NCBI RefSeq assembly: GCF_905200055.1
Contig: NZ_CAJKIS010000043.1
Location: 1-20,999, forward strand
DNA from: an uncultured Fusobacterium sp.
GTDB taxonomy: Bacteria > Fusobacteriota > Fusobacteriia > Fusobacteriales > Fusobacteriaceae
DNA: 20,999 nt
Direction of reading: 5' to 3'
The position numbers and the translations under genes were made by a program. The notes beneath the pieces are model-generated. The model searched no databases, had not been told where the DNA came from, and saw only the letters and a program-made list of their open reading frames with translations. Shown in pieces: positions 7,237-13,983 of the stretch (position 1 is the first letter of the stretch; every line of letters begins with the position of its first letter).

Positions 7237-7273
7237 AAATCTTGAAGAGGTGCAAAATGAAAGCTTGGAATAA
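7217..7273 (+). CDS. Possible coupling ORF, 18 aa
   Basis: ATG 7217 follows GGGGAGTGAATAAAA. It encodes the very acidic peptide MTQEEFENLEEVQNESLE, and it overlaps both the preceding and following genes in other frames. It may exist only to hand ribosomes on to the start at 7257. The evidence is limited to the good ribosome binding site and spacing. Confidence 0.35.
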   Translation: MTQEEFENLEEVQNESLE

Positions 7274-7481
7274 AAGAAAAAGAGCTAAACACTGGACTAA
7301 ACCTAAATGGGTTGTAAAAAAATTTTTTAGTAAGAAATTCTATGTACTAAAAAGTGTTTATACAAGAGAAAAAATAGTATTTTTAGATGTTTTTATAAAA
7401 AGTAAAATTTTGAATATTAACTTTGAAAAAAATCAAGAATTAAGTAATTTTATAAAAATTGGGAGGAAAAGATGCAAGTAA
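7257..7481 (+). CDS. Unrecognised very basic phage protein, 74 aa
   Basis: It starts at ATG 7257 after GAAGAGGTGCAAA; an in-frame TTG at 7233 is less likely. The N-terminus is strongly basic and Trp-rich (MKAWNKRKRAKHWTKPKWVV), and the whole protein is rich in Lys, so nucleic-acid binding is plausible. It overlaps the dUTPase start by 10 bases. Confidence 0.55.
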   Translation: MKAWNKRKRAKHWTKPKWVVKKFFSKKFYVLKSVYTREKIVFLDVFIKSKILNINFEKNQELSNFIKIGRKRCK

Positions 7482-7903
7482 AAGTAATTAGAATGAATGA
7501 AACAGAATTACCAAAATATGAGACTATTGGATCAGCTGGAATGGATGTTAGAGCAAATATAAAAGAGCCTATCACCCTTGCTCCTGGAGCAATTAAATTA
7601 ATTCCTATTGGATTAAAAGTTGAAATTCCTTTAGGATATGAAATTCAAGTAAGACCTAGAAGTGGACTAGCTTTAAAACATGGATTAGGAATGGCCAATA
7701 GTGTAGGAACAATAGATAGTGATTATAGAGGAGAGATTGGAGTGATCTCTATTAATCTCTCTGATAAACCTTACACAATTCAACCTCAAGAAAGAATTGC
7801 TCAAATAATTTTAAATAAAGTTGAACAAATAGAATGGACTGAAGTAGAAGAACTTGGAACAACTGAAAGAGGTGCAGGTGGATATGGACACACAGGAAAA
7901 TAA
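7472..7903 (+). CDS. dut: dUTPase (dUTP nucleotidohydrolase)
   Basis: This trimeric all-beta enzyme hydrolyses dUTP to dUMP and pyrophosphate, keeping uracil out of DNA and supplying dTTP synthesis. At 143 aa it has the normal length and all five motifs: I SAGMDV (21-26), II PRSGLA (62-67), III GTIDSDYRGEIGV (79-91, with the catalytic Asp), IV RIAQ (108-111) and V RGAGGYGHTG (133-142). Motif V has Tyr and His where Phe and Ser are usual. Phage dUTPases are common in early operons and can moonlight as regulators of genomic islands. It starts behind GGGAGGAAAAG. Confidence 0.95.
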   Translation: MQVKVIRMNETELPKYETIGSAGMDVRANIKEPITLAPGAIKLIPIGLKVEIPLGYEIQVRPRSGLALKHGLGMANSVGTIDSDYRGEIGVISINLSDKPYTIQPQERIAQIILNKVEQIEWTEVEELGTTERGAGGYGHTGK

Positions 7904-8093
7904 ACTTCTTGAAATTTATGTAAATGAAGAAAAACAGATAATTATTACTCTTAGAATAAAAATGGACCTATATGCAGTTACAAAAATAAATTTAAAAACT
8001 AAAAAAATGAGAGAGTATTATTTTGATAATAAAAATCAAGCTTTAAAAAAATATGAGAAAATGGTAGGTAAAAATAAAAATGTGGAGATGTAA
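7884..8093 (+). CDS. Unrecognised phage protein, 69 aa
   Basis: I place the start at ATG 7884 (MDTQENKLLEIYVNEEKQII), overlapping the end of dut by 20 bases with AGGTGCAGGTGG as the ribosome binding site. The frame extends back to a TTG at 7854 without better signals. The N-terminal half is beta-like, the end lysine-rich. No family recognised. Confidence 0.6.
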   Translation: MDTQENKLLEIYVNEEKQIIITLRIKMDLYAVTKINLKTKKMREYYFDNKNQALKKYEKMVGKNKNVEM

Positions 8094-8184
8094 AAATTGT
8101 GGTTGTGAAGTTATTGGTTTGGGTGGAGGAGTAAATGCTAATTTGGTTATTATGTTGCTTATTAATAGCAGTATTAACAATTAA
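8080..8184 (+). CDS. Small zinc-ribbon-like ORF, 34 aa (possibly truncated)
   Basis: ATG 8080 overlaps the end of the preceding gene. It begins MWRCKNCGCEVIGLGGG, a CxxC knuckle, and closely matches the start (MWTCKKC) of the 48-aa Cys-rich protein at 10270. The second CxxC pair of that protein is missing; after residue 18 the frame reads through the overlapping membrane peptide gene. It may be a shortened paralogue, or just the leader that places ribosomes at the start at 8135. Confidence 0.45.
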   Translation: MWRCKNCGCEVIGLGGGVNANLVIMLLINSSINN

Positions 8185-8200
8185 GATAGCTGAATTATAA
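8135..8200 (+). CDS. Candidate 21-aa membrane peptide
   Basis: ATG 8135 sits behind GGTGGAGGAGTAA, one of the best ribosome binding sites in the region. It encodes a single hydrophobic helix with a short polar end (MLIWLLCCLLIAVLTIKIAE, then L). It is nested out of frame in the 34-aa zinc-ribbon-like ORF. Very small membrane peptides in phage early regions can be toxins, holin-like proteins or membrane-protein regulators. Nothing more specific can be said. Confidence 0.5.
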   Translation: MLIWLLCCLLIAVLTIKIAEL

Positions 8201-8226
8201 GAAGTTATTTTAGACAGGAGATATAA

Positions 8227-8271
8227 ATGATAAAAAATAAAATTTATATTTTTTCAACCATTCCTGCATAA
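8227..8271 (+). CDS. Candidate 14-aa leader peptide
   Basis: ATG 8227 follows ACAGGAGATATAA, a strong ribosome binding site. It encodes MIKNKIYIFSTIPA and stops at TAA 8269-8271. The stop codon lies in the 4-base loop of the hairpin CCTGC-ATAA-GCAGG, so a terminating ribosome would sit on and melt that hairpin. This is the layout of a leader ORF that controls folding of the RNA downstream. Confidence 0.45.
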   Translation: MIKNKIYIFSTIPA

Positions 8272-8447
8272 GCAGGTTGTGAGATGTTGAGGTGCTAGCC
8301 AATAGAGTAACTTCCCTGCGTAAGGACATCGTTGAGTGTTAAGAGAAACGTAAAATTATAATAATAGAATAGCTATTATGTTAAAAATAGCTGTGTGTGG
8401 AGCTTTTATAGTTACCTACTTCAATAGCAATATTATTGAAGTAGGTA
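8259..8447 (+). ncRNA. Candidate structured leader RNA upstream of the PP-loop gene
   Basis: About 180 bases between the 14-aa ORF and the gene at 8454 hold no ORF of note but much potential structure. There is CCTGC/GCAGG (8263-8276), whose GCAGG arm could pair instead with a second CCTGC at 8315-8319. GATGT/ACATC (8283-8287/8326-8330) closes a GC-richer domain, and CTATT/AATAG (8373-8377/8386-8390) forms a further stem. The last element is a 14-bp SD-masking stem. This stretch is noticeably less AT-rich than the coding DNA around it. I do not recognise a known riboswitch, ribozyme or intron core. Confidence 0.45.
8413..8447 (+). promoter_or_regulatory. Perfect 14-bp hairpin covering the ribosome binding site of the PP-loop gene
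   Basis: TACCTACTTCAATA (8413-8426) pairs perfectly with TATTGAAGTAGGTA (8434-8447) across a 7-base loop. The only Shine-Dalgarno-like sequence for the TTG start at 8454 is AGTAGG inside the 3' arm, at the right spacing. As drawn, the stem would hide it, so translation would need the stem to be opened. It has no following T-run, so it is not a terminator. Confidence 0.65.
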
Positions 8448-8453
8448 CAATGG

Positions 8454-9182
8454 TTGGAAAAGCATATTGTAAGTTTTAGTGGTGGAAAGGATTCTACTGC
8501 AATGCTGTTAATGATGATAGAAAAAGGAATTAAAATTGATGAGATTATATTCCTGGATACTGGGGCAGAGTTCCCAGATATGTATAATCATATAAAAAAA
8601 GTAGAAAATTACATAAATAGAAAAATAATTATTTTAAAAGCTGAAAATAATTTTGAATATATGATGCTTCACTATGAGAAGAAGAAAGGAAAGAATAAGG
8701 GACAAAAAGGCTATTCTTGGCCTGACTTTAGAAATAGATGGTGTACTCAGTATTTAAAAAAATCTGTAATTTCTAAATATTTAAAAAAATATAAAAATGA
8801 TGAAATTATAGAATTTCATGGAATAGCAGCTGATGAAGTTGAAAGATTAAATAAAAATAAAGAAAAAAATATTAGATATCCTTTAGCTGAATGGAACATT
8901 AGTGAAAAACAAGCTCTTCAATATTGCTATGATAAAGGCTTTACTTGGAATGGACTTTATAAGAATTTTGATAGAGTCAGTTGCTGGTGTTGCCCTCTTA
9001 AAAGTTTAAAAGAGTTAAAAATATTATATAAAAAATATCCTGAACTTTGGACCAAGTTAGAGGAATGGGATAATAAAACTTATAGGAAGTTTAGATCAGA
9101 TTATTCTATAAAGGAATTAAGTAAAAAATTTGAAGGTGAAAGAAATGAGTTATACAATTTGCAACTGTTGCCATTTATGTAA
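8454..9182 (+). CDS. PP-loop phosphoadenosine-phosphosulfate-reductase-family protein
   Basis: The protein is 242 aa, TTG start at 8454 (an overlapping ATG at 8450 is out of frame and stops after 9 codons). The PP-loop SFSGGKDST (7-15) binds ATP. FLDTGAEFPD (33-42) is typical of PAPS reductase/DndC relatives, as is RNRWCTQYLKKS (94-105). A Cys cluster, CWCCP (177-181), with C97 and C158 could hold an Fe-S cluster or act in sulfur transfer. Proteins of this family activate a substrate by adenylation; those in phages are not assigned a substrate, and the free-standing type is not proof of sulfate reduction. It is followed by a Cys-rich small protein and a radical SAM protein. Confidence 0.82.
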   Translation: MEKHIVSFSGGKDSTAMLLMMIEKGIKIDEIIFLDTGAEFPDMYNHIKKVENYINRKIIILKAENNFEYMMLHYEKKKGKNKGQKGYSWPDFRNRWCTQYLKKSVISKYLKKYKNDEIIEFHGIAADEVERLNKNKEKNIRYPLAEWNISEKQALQYCYDKGFTWNGLYKNFDRVSCWCCPLKSLKELKILYKKYPELWTKLEEWDNKTYRKFRSDYSIKELSKKFEGERNELYNLQLLPFM

Positions 9183-9309
9183 GTATTCATTCTCTTTAGG
9201 AGAAGATAATATACTTATTTGTGGTGATAAAGAAGCTGAGAAATACAATTTAGAGGTTTCACATTTTGGAACTTGTGAAAATTGGGAAGAAAATAAATTT
9301 AATGATTGA
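9145..9309 (+). CDS. Cys-rich small protein, 54 aa
   Basis: ATG 9145 follows TTTGAAGGTGAAAGAA within the end of the PP-loop gene, overlapping it by 38 bases in another frame. The protein starts MSYTICNCCHLCKYSFSLGE and has seven-odd potential metal ligands: C6, C8, C9, H10, C12, then one Cys near the middle and one near the C-terminus. This could be a zinc or iron-sulfur site. Its tight overlap suggests it works with the PP-loop protein or with the radical SAM protein that follows 23 bases later. Confidence 0.65.
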   Translation: MSYTICNCCHLCKYSFSLGEDNILICGDKEAEKYNLEVSHFGTCENWEENKFND

Positions 9310-9332
9310 AATAAAAATAGGTGATTATTGTA

Positions 9333-10247
9333 ATGAAAATAGGACTAATAGACCTTGACAATTCAGGTAAATTCCCAAATATTGCTTTAATGAAAATATC
9401 AGGTTATTACAAAGATAATGGTCATAAAGTTGAATGGTATCAACCATTATTTAATGAGGGATATGATATTGTTTATGTTTCAAAAGTTTTTTCTTGGAGC
9501 AAGGATTATCAATATCCTATAAATTCTAAAAAAATAATATATGGTGGTGTTGCTTATGGATATGATAATAAACTTCCTGATGAAATAGAACATCATTATC
9601 CTGATTATTCAATTTATTCTTTTGCTAAAAATACTGCATATGGGTTTTTAACAAGAGGTTGCCCAAGGGGATGTGAATTTTGTAATGTTCAAGCTCAACA
9701 AGGAAAAACTTCTAGAAAAGTTGCTGACTTAAAAGAATTTTGGAAAGGTCAAAAAAAAATAGTTTTGTTAGATCCAAATATTTTAGCCTCTAGAGAATGG
9801 AAAGAGTTATTCCAGCAACTTATAGATAGTAAAGCAAAAATAGAATTTAGCCAAGGATTAGATATAAGATTAATGACTGAAGAAAAAGCTAAAATGTTAA
9901 ATCAAATAAAAGTTAAAATGTTACATTTTGCGTGGGATCAATATGAAATGGAAACTTTTAAAAAGTTAACAGAATTTAGAAGATATTTTAAATTTGATGA
10001 TAGAAAACTAGGCGTATATATGTTAGTAAATTTTAATACAACTTTAGAACAAGATCTTGAGCGAATATATAAATTAAGAAATTTAGGATATACACCATAT
10101 GTTATGAGATTTAAAGATTATAATTGCAAGAATTTAAAATTAAACAAAAATAATATCTACAATAAATTAGCCCGCTGGACAAATAATAAAACAGCTTGGT
10201 TTAGTAGTAATACTTTTGAAGAATATTTGAAAAAAATTAAAAATTAA
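9333..10247 (+). CDS. Phage radical SAM protein
   Basis: I choose ATG 9333 (AGGTGA upstream at good spacing) over the in-frame GTG at 9321; the product is then 304 aa. C110, C114 and C117 in RGCPRGCEFCNV form the CX3CX2C site for the SAM-binding [4Fe-4S] cluster. Residues 1-95 resemble the N-terminal Rossmann-like domain of B12-binding-type radical SAM proteins (MKIGLIDLDNSGKFPN), although no cobalamin His motif is clear. The rest fits a partial TIM barrel. Proteins of this type recur in the early regions of Firmicute-type phages; the substrate is unknown. Nucleotide or RNA modification is a guess from context. Confidence 0.85.
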   Translation: MKIGLIDLDNSGKFPNIALMKISGYYKDNGHKVEWYQPLFNEGYDIVYVSKVFSWSKDYQYPINSKKIIYGGVAYGYDNKLPDEIEHHYPDYSIYSFAKNTAYGFLTRGCPRGCEFCNVQAQQGKTSRKVADLKEFWKGQKKIVLLDPNILASREWKELFQQLIDSKAKIEFSQGLDIRLMTEEKAKMLNQIKVKMLHFAWDQYEMETFKKLTEFRRYFKFDDRKLGVYMLVNFNTTLEQDLERIYKLRNLGYTPYVMRFKDYNCKNLKLNKNNIYNKLARWTNNKTAWFSSNTFEEYLKKIKN

Positions 10248-10269
10248 CTATTTTTGGAGGTTATAAAAA

Positions 10270-10416
10270 ATGTGGACCTGTAAAAAATGTGAAGGAACTA
10301 ATATTGTCACAGTCACTGAAATTAATAAAAAAGGTGAAAAAAAGCCTGTAAGTTTTTGCAATGACTGTGGGAATGAAAGTGACAGGATTGAAAATATAGC
10401 TAAGGAGGAAAATTAA
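10270..10416 (+). CDS. Zinc-ribbon small protein, 48 aa
   Basis: ATG 10270 follows TTTGGAGGTTATAAAAA. Two CxxC knuckles, CKKC (4-7) and CNDC (30-33), make a classical zinc ribbon with a beta-hairpin-sized insert between. The tail is acidic. The N-terminus resembles the shorter ORF at 8080. A nucleic-acid- or protein-binding zinc ribbon is likely; the partner is unknown. It ends 1 base before the next gene. Confidence 0.75.
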   Translation: MWTCKKCEGTNIVTVTEINKKGEKKPVSFCNDCGNESDRIENIAKEEN

Positions 10417-10417
10417 A

Positions 10418-10642
10418 ATGAGCAAATATAAAGTTAAATTTTGGTGTGATAGTGGTGCTAATGCTTTTAGTTGTAATACTGAAACTGTTGATCTAGTTGA
10501 TGATTGGAACTATACAGAAGAGGAAGCTAAAGAAATATTTGAAAGTGAAGAAAAACAAGAGGAAATTTTAGACGAATGGCTAGTTAATTATTTAGATTGT
10601 GGTGTTCGTTGCTTAGAGGATATAGTGAGGGAGGAGAAATAA
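10418..10642 (+). CDS. Unrecognised acidic phage protein, 74 aa
   Basis: It starts at ATG 10418 behind AAGGAGGAAAATTAAA. The N-terminus is beta-like (MSKYKVKFWCDSGANAFSCN), followed by a very acidic helical region (EEEAKEIFESEEKQEE) with conserved-looking Trp residues. This pattern recurs in small uncharacterised phage proteins with an acidic C-terminal helix. Its stop overlaps the next ATG (TAATG). DNA mimicry is possible for such an acidic protein but is only a guess. Confidence 0.7.
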   Translation: MSKYKVKFWCDSGANAFSCNTETVDLVDDWNYTEEEAKEIFESEEKQEEILDEWLVNYLDCGVRCLEDIVREEK

Positions 10643-10830
10643 TGACTTTATTAGTATCATATAAATGTGAAGTGAAAAATAAAAAAACAGATTTGAAAGA
10701 CTTTTTTAAATTAAACGATGAATTACCTATTATAAGCTTAGTAAAAATAAAAGAAGAAATATTAAAACATCATCCTAATTTAGAAAATATTTTTATACAT
10801 AATATAGAAATTTTTGAAGGTAACTTGTAA
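10642..10830 (+). CDS. Unrecognised phage protein, 62 aa
   Basis: I start it at ATG 10642, overlapping the preceding stop (TAATG), with GGGAGGAGAAATA upstream. The open frame extends back to 10597 inside the previous gene without a better start. It begins MTLLVSYKCEVKNKKTDLKD and has a mixed alpha/beta composition. No family recognised. Confidence 0.6.
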   Translation: MTLLVSYKCEVKNKKTDLKDFFKLNDELPIISLVKIKEEILKHHPNLENIFIHNIEIFEGNL

Positions 10831-10842
10831 ACGGAGGAGTAG

Positions 10843-11325
10843 ATGAGAGAAGTAAAATTTAGAGGATATGATTTAAAATATAAAAGATGGCAATATGGAG
10901 CTTATATTAAGCATATAGATGTAACACCTTGTATGTTCACTTGTGAAGAAGAAGCTGAAAATTTTTATAAAGAGCATACTAAACATCTTATTGCATTTGA
11001 TGGATTTTCAGATTGGTGGATGCCAAGAGGGATTGATGTGTGTACTTCCATTGATCCTAAATCAATTGGACAATTTACAGGATTAATTGATAGAAATAAA
11101 AAAGAAATTTTTGAGGGAGATCTTATAAAATTCACTTCTTTGATTCCTATTAATAGTGAATTATGGGAATTAGAAGGAAAAGTTGGAAAAGTTGTTTTTG
11201 AAGAGTGTGCATTTTTATTAAAATTCAAAAATACAATGATAACTTTATGGCTGGAAGGTGTTGAATATGAAGTTGTAGGCAACATCTATGAAAATCCTGA
11301 GCTTTGGGAGGGGAGTTATGACTAA
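10843..11325 (+). CDS. YopX family phage protein
   Basis: The protein is 160 aa. The N-terminus, MREVKFRGYDLKYKRW, and the central IGQFTGLIDRN followed by KEIFEGDLIKF are the two signatures of the YopX family (named from the B. subtilis SPbeta protein). So is the C-terminal VVGNIYENPEL. The family folds as an SH3-like barrel, and its function is unknown despite being very common in phage early regions. It starts after ACGGAGGAGTAG. There is a CMFTCEEEAENF insert in the first half. Confidence 0.9.
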   Translation: MREVKFRGYDLKYKRWQYGAYIKHIDVTPCMFTCEEEAENFYKEHTKHLIAFDGFSDWWMPRGIDVCTSIDPKSIGQFTGLIDRNKKEIFEGDLIKFTSLIPINSELWELEGKVGKVVFEECAFLLKFKNTMITLWLEGVEYEVVGNIYENPELWEGSYD

Positions 11326-11524
11326 AAAAGACTTTGAAAATTTAGAAATAGGAAAAACTTTTGTTGTTTGTAATAAAACTTTAAAAGTAAAAAAAGCTAT
11401 AAATTTATGTCAAGGTTGTTATTTTGAAGATATTACAATGTATTGCAAAGAATGCAAAGATTATGAGTTAATCCCAACTTGTGCTCGTAAAGATCATCAT
11501 GTAATATTTACTGAGGTGAAATAA
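11318..11524 (+). CDS. Cys-rich small phage protein, 68 aa
   Basis: I start it at ATG 11318, overlapping the YopX stop by 8 bases, behind GGGAGGGGAGTT. It carries CQGCYF, CKECKD and a further Cys (PTCARKDHH), a likely zinc site with a nearby His pair. The N-terminus (MTKKDFENLEIGKTFVVCNK) resembles small phage proteins that have an SH3-like strand before a Cys-rich knuckle. Function unknown. Its stop overlaps the next ATG (ATAATG). Confidence 0.7.
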   Translation: MTKKDFENLEIGKTFVVCNKTLKVKKAINLCQGCYFEDITMYCKECKDYELIPTCARKDHHVIFTEVK

Positions 11525-11751
11525 TGAAAAGTAAAAGATTAAAGTATAACCCTGAAATTCATTTTAATCATCAGAAAGAATGGACTACTAAGGATTTAAT
11601 ATATCTATGTGGAGTATATGAGATAGATAAAAAGAGAGATTTATCCATTTCTTTTGGAAGAACAGAGGGTGCTATTTTTAAAAAAGCTAATGTTTTAAAA
11701 AAAGAAGGCTTATTTGAAAAATATAAAAAACTGTATAATTTTGAAAATTGA
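11524..11751 (+). CDS. Small Myb/SANT-like helix-turn-helix protein, 75 aa
   Basis: It starts at ATG 11524, overlapping the preceding stop by one base. The pattern WTTKDLIYLCGVYEIDKKRD, then ISFGRTEGAIFKKANVLKKEG, fits a Myb/SANT-type three-helix DNA-binding fold, with the GRTEGAI stretch as the turn before the recognition helix. Such proteins in phages can regulate late genes, but no target is visible here. Confidence 0.65.
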   Translation: MKSKRLKYNPEIHFNHQKEWTTKDLIYLCGVYEIDKKRDLSISFGRTEGAIFKKANVLKKEGLFEKYKKLYNFEN

Positions 11752-11762
11752 TTGGAGGACTA

Positions 11763-11912
11763 ATGAAAGACTTTTTAATAGAATTTTTTATAAAACTAGG
11801 TGCTACTCTATTTTATGCAATGTTGGCATTACTAATTTTAGGTGGCGGTAGTATTAACGGATGCAAAGTTAGAGGTATCTTGAATATTATAATAGAAATG
11901 TTAAAAAAATAG
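11763..11912 (+). CDS. Small membrane protein, 49 aa
   Basis: ATG 11763 follows TTGGAGGACTA. A hydrophobic segment (about residues 8-29, with KLGATLFYAMLALLILGGG) is flanked by charged ends, so it probably spans the membrane once. Not recognised; it could be a holin-like or accessory membrane protein. It lies between a DNA-binding protein gene and the integrase. Confidence 0.6.
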   Translation: MKDFLIEFFIKLGATLFYAMLALLILGGGSINGCKVRGILNIIIEMLKK

Positions 11913-11921
11913 GAGGTAGTT

Positions 11922-12011
11922 ATGATTATAAAAAATGATAAACTTACTCAAAAACAAAAAGAAATTAATGTTAAAAAACTTTTAGAAATGATTAAGAAAA
12001 ATACTAAATAA
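11922..12011 (+). CDS. Short lysine-rich ORF, 29 aa
   Basis: ATG 11922 follows AGGAGGTAGTT, a perfect ribosome binding site. The peptide (MIIKNDKLTQKQKEINVKKL, then a lysine-rich end) should form a single amphipathic basic helix. It lies 28 bases before the integrase. Translation is likely from the signal; the function is unknown. Confidence 0.5.
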   Translation: MIIKNDKLTQKQKEINVKKLLEMIKKNTK

Positions 12012-12039
12012 ATATTTTAATAAATAAGAGGGAAGAGTT

Positions 12040-13392
12040 ATGAAAAGAGCTGTTATCTATGTTAGAGAGTCAACAAATTTTCAAGATCCTGATAGTCAAA
12101 GAAAAGAATGCTTAGAATATTGTAAAAAGAATAGTTTAGAAGTAGTAAAAGTATACCAGGATATTGCTTCAGGGGCTAATAATAATAGAAAGGAATTTCT
12201 TCAATTGCTCCAGGATATGGAAGAAGATTCATTTGATATTCTAGTTCTTTGGGAGCTTTCAAGAAGTACAAGAGACTTTTTAATGTATAAAACTACTCTT
12301 ATAAGAATGAAAGAACTAGGAAAAGAATTATATTCTTTACAAGAAGGATTATTAACTGAAAATGATTTAGATAAAGAGTTCTCTACAGATATAGTTGCTT
12401 TGGTTAATAGTCACGAAAGAAAAAGAATCGGTCGTAGAATAAAAATAAGAAGAGAATTTGCCACTCGTGAAGGAAAATGGATGGGTGGCAAAGCTCCTCT
12501 AGGTTATAAAATAGAAAATAATGTATTGGTGATAGATCCTGAAACTGCTCCTTTAGCAAAAGAAATTTTTCAACTTTTTATCTCTGGAGAAAGAAGATCT
12601 GATATTGCTAAAAAATTTGGTTTCCAGGATCCTAAAAAAATAAATAGAATGTTGGTTAATCCTGTGTATATAGGAAAATTAAAATTGAATGCAACAGAGA
12701 TGATAAATGATAAAAGAATATATCATTCTGATTATAAATTAGTAAAAGGTCAACATGAAGCTTTAATAGATGAAGATGTTTTTAATCTTTCTGTTCTCCT
12801 AAGTAAACAACAAAAAAGAGAAAAATATATAAATGGTGACTTTATCCTTCCAAATGTTTATTCATATCATGGTGATAGAATGTATCCTAGTAATTCTATT
12901 GGAAAAAGAGTTTCATACTATAGAGGGAGACACTCTGAGGTTTTAATTAAAAAAGAGTACCTAGAAAATTTGGTAATGAACACTCTATTAAATGAAATGG
13001 ATAAGGTAAGTACTTTAGATAGTATTGGAGAATTTCAAGACTTAGAAGAGAGAAAAGAATTTTACTTACAAGAATTAAATAAAATAGAAAGAAAAGAAGA
13101 AAAACTTTTAAAAAAATTTCTTGATGAGAGAATATCTGAAGAAATGTTTGATAAACTTAGTGATGAGAATAAAATAAAAAAAGAAGAGTTCTCTATAAAA
13201 ATACAGGAGATAGAAACTTTGCAATTAAATAAATCTAAGCAAGAGGATAATAAAGAGCTTGTAAAAAAATATATAGAACTTTTAAGAAATACTAATGATA
13301 GAAAAGAGTTAAAAAAAATACTAAAAATAATAATAGCTGAAATAAGATTGATTAATGATTTTAGAGCTATCATAGTAACAAATATTTTTTAG
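12040..13392 (+). CDS. Large serine recombinase (phage integrase) with degenerate zinc ribbon
   Basis: The protein is 450 aa. The resolvase domain (1-140) has YVRES with nucleophile S11 and R9, and the catalytic arginines in WELSRSTRD (R75, R78). The recombinase DNA-binding domain follows (about 140-250, GKAPLGYKI, NRMLVNPVYIGKL). Next comes the zinc-ribbon position (about 265-305) and a coiled coil (about 335-400). The protein has only C24 and C28: the Cys ligands normally found in the zinc ribbon are replaced (YSYHGDRM, SYYRGRH). Large serine integrases join phage attP to host attB in one direction, reversed with a directionality factor. Position suggests the prophage end lies to its right. 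It starts behind GAGGGAAGAGTT. Confidence 0.92.
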   Translation: MKRAVIYVRESTNFQDPDSQRKECLEYCKKNSLEVVKVYQDIASGANNNRKEFLQLLQDMEEDSFDILVLWELSRSTRDFLMYKTTLIRMKELGKELYSLQEGLLTENDLDKEFSTDIVALVNSHERKRIGRRIKIRREFATREGKWMGGKAPLGYKIENNVLVIDPETAPLAKEIFQLFISGERRSDIAKKFGFQDPKKINRMLVNPVYIGKLKLNATEMINDKRIYHSDYKLVKGQHEALIDEDVFNLSVLLSKQQKREKYINGDFILPNVYSYHGDRMYPSNSIGKRVSYYRGRHSEVLIKKEYLENLVMNTLLNEMDKVSTLDSIGEFQDLEERKEFYLQELNKIERKEEKLLKKFLDERISEEMFDKLSDENKIKKEEFSIKIQEIETLQLNKSKQEDNKELVKKYIELLRNTNDRKELKKILKIIIAEIRLINDFRAIIVTNIF

Positions 13393-13401
13393 GTGATTGT
13401 T

Positions 13402-13965
13402 ATGATAATTATTGATAAAATAATTGAAAAATATAGTAAAGAAGAAATATATAAACTTTTACCAAGAATAACAGCTAGAAATATAATTTTTAATAGAAAA
13501 ACTTTAATAAAAGCTGGAGTTTTAGCTAAATATATTTCCTTTGATGAAATAGGCTATACTTTAGATGACTATATTTCAGATTACAAAGCTGATAAAAAAT
13601 ATAAAGAAGTAAAATATGTATTTGAAATTTTAAGAAGTGGTAAAAATATAGGTCAGTTAGCAAAAGAAAATGATATGACTGATCAACTAGACTATATTTT
13701 AAAACATGGATTTGATTTTAATAGTAATGGATTAAATCTTTATAAAGTAATAGATATTTTTAAAATAAAAGTTGATATAAAAAAAATGGAACTGGAAAAA
13801 TTTGAAAATCATATTGAACTGTATGGAGAAGAAAAAGAATTAATAAATTTTAGAGAAAAATTTAAAATAACTCATCCAGTTCTATATGAACCTATTAAAA
13901 AAAAATTCCACCTTGCATTTGATGGAATGTTAGCTGATTATTTAAAATTATTCTCTAAATCATAA
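13402..13965 (+). CDS. Unrecognised protein downstream of the integrase, 187 aa
   Basis: I choose ATG 13402 behind AGGTGATTGTT; an in-frame GTG lies at 13393, one base after the integrase stop. The protein is soluble and charged: a helical N-terminus (MIIIDKIIEKYSKEEIYKLL), SFDEIGYTLDDYISDY, and a C-terminus ending DGMLADYLKLFSKS. I recognise no domain. As the last gene co-transcribed with the integrase it may be a recombination directionality factor or another accessory, but it is longer than typical factors and there is no direct evidence. Confidence 0.65.
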   Translation: MIIIDKIIEKYSKEEIYKLLPRITARNIIFNRKTLIKAGVLAKYISFDEIGYTLDDYISDYKADKKYKEVKYVFEILRSGKNIGQLAKENDMTDQLDYILKHGFDFNSNGLNLYKVIDIFKIKVDIKKMELEKFENHIELYGEEKELINFREKFKITHPVLYEPIKKKFHLAFDGMLADYLKLFSKS

Positions 13966-13983
13966 ATTATTCAAATAAAAGTC

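Noticed and set aside
8259..8447. Group I or group II intron, or programmed translational bypass
   Set aside because: No domain V-like hairpin, no P3/P7 core pairing, and the flanking reading frames do not make one known protein when joined. A regulated leader explains the data with less.
10965..11285. Minus-strand reading frame opposite yopX
   Set aside because: It is antisense to a recognised YopX gene, without start signals.
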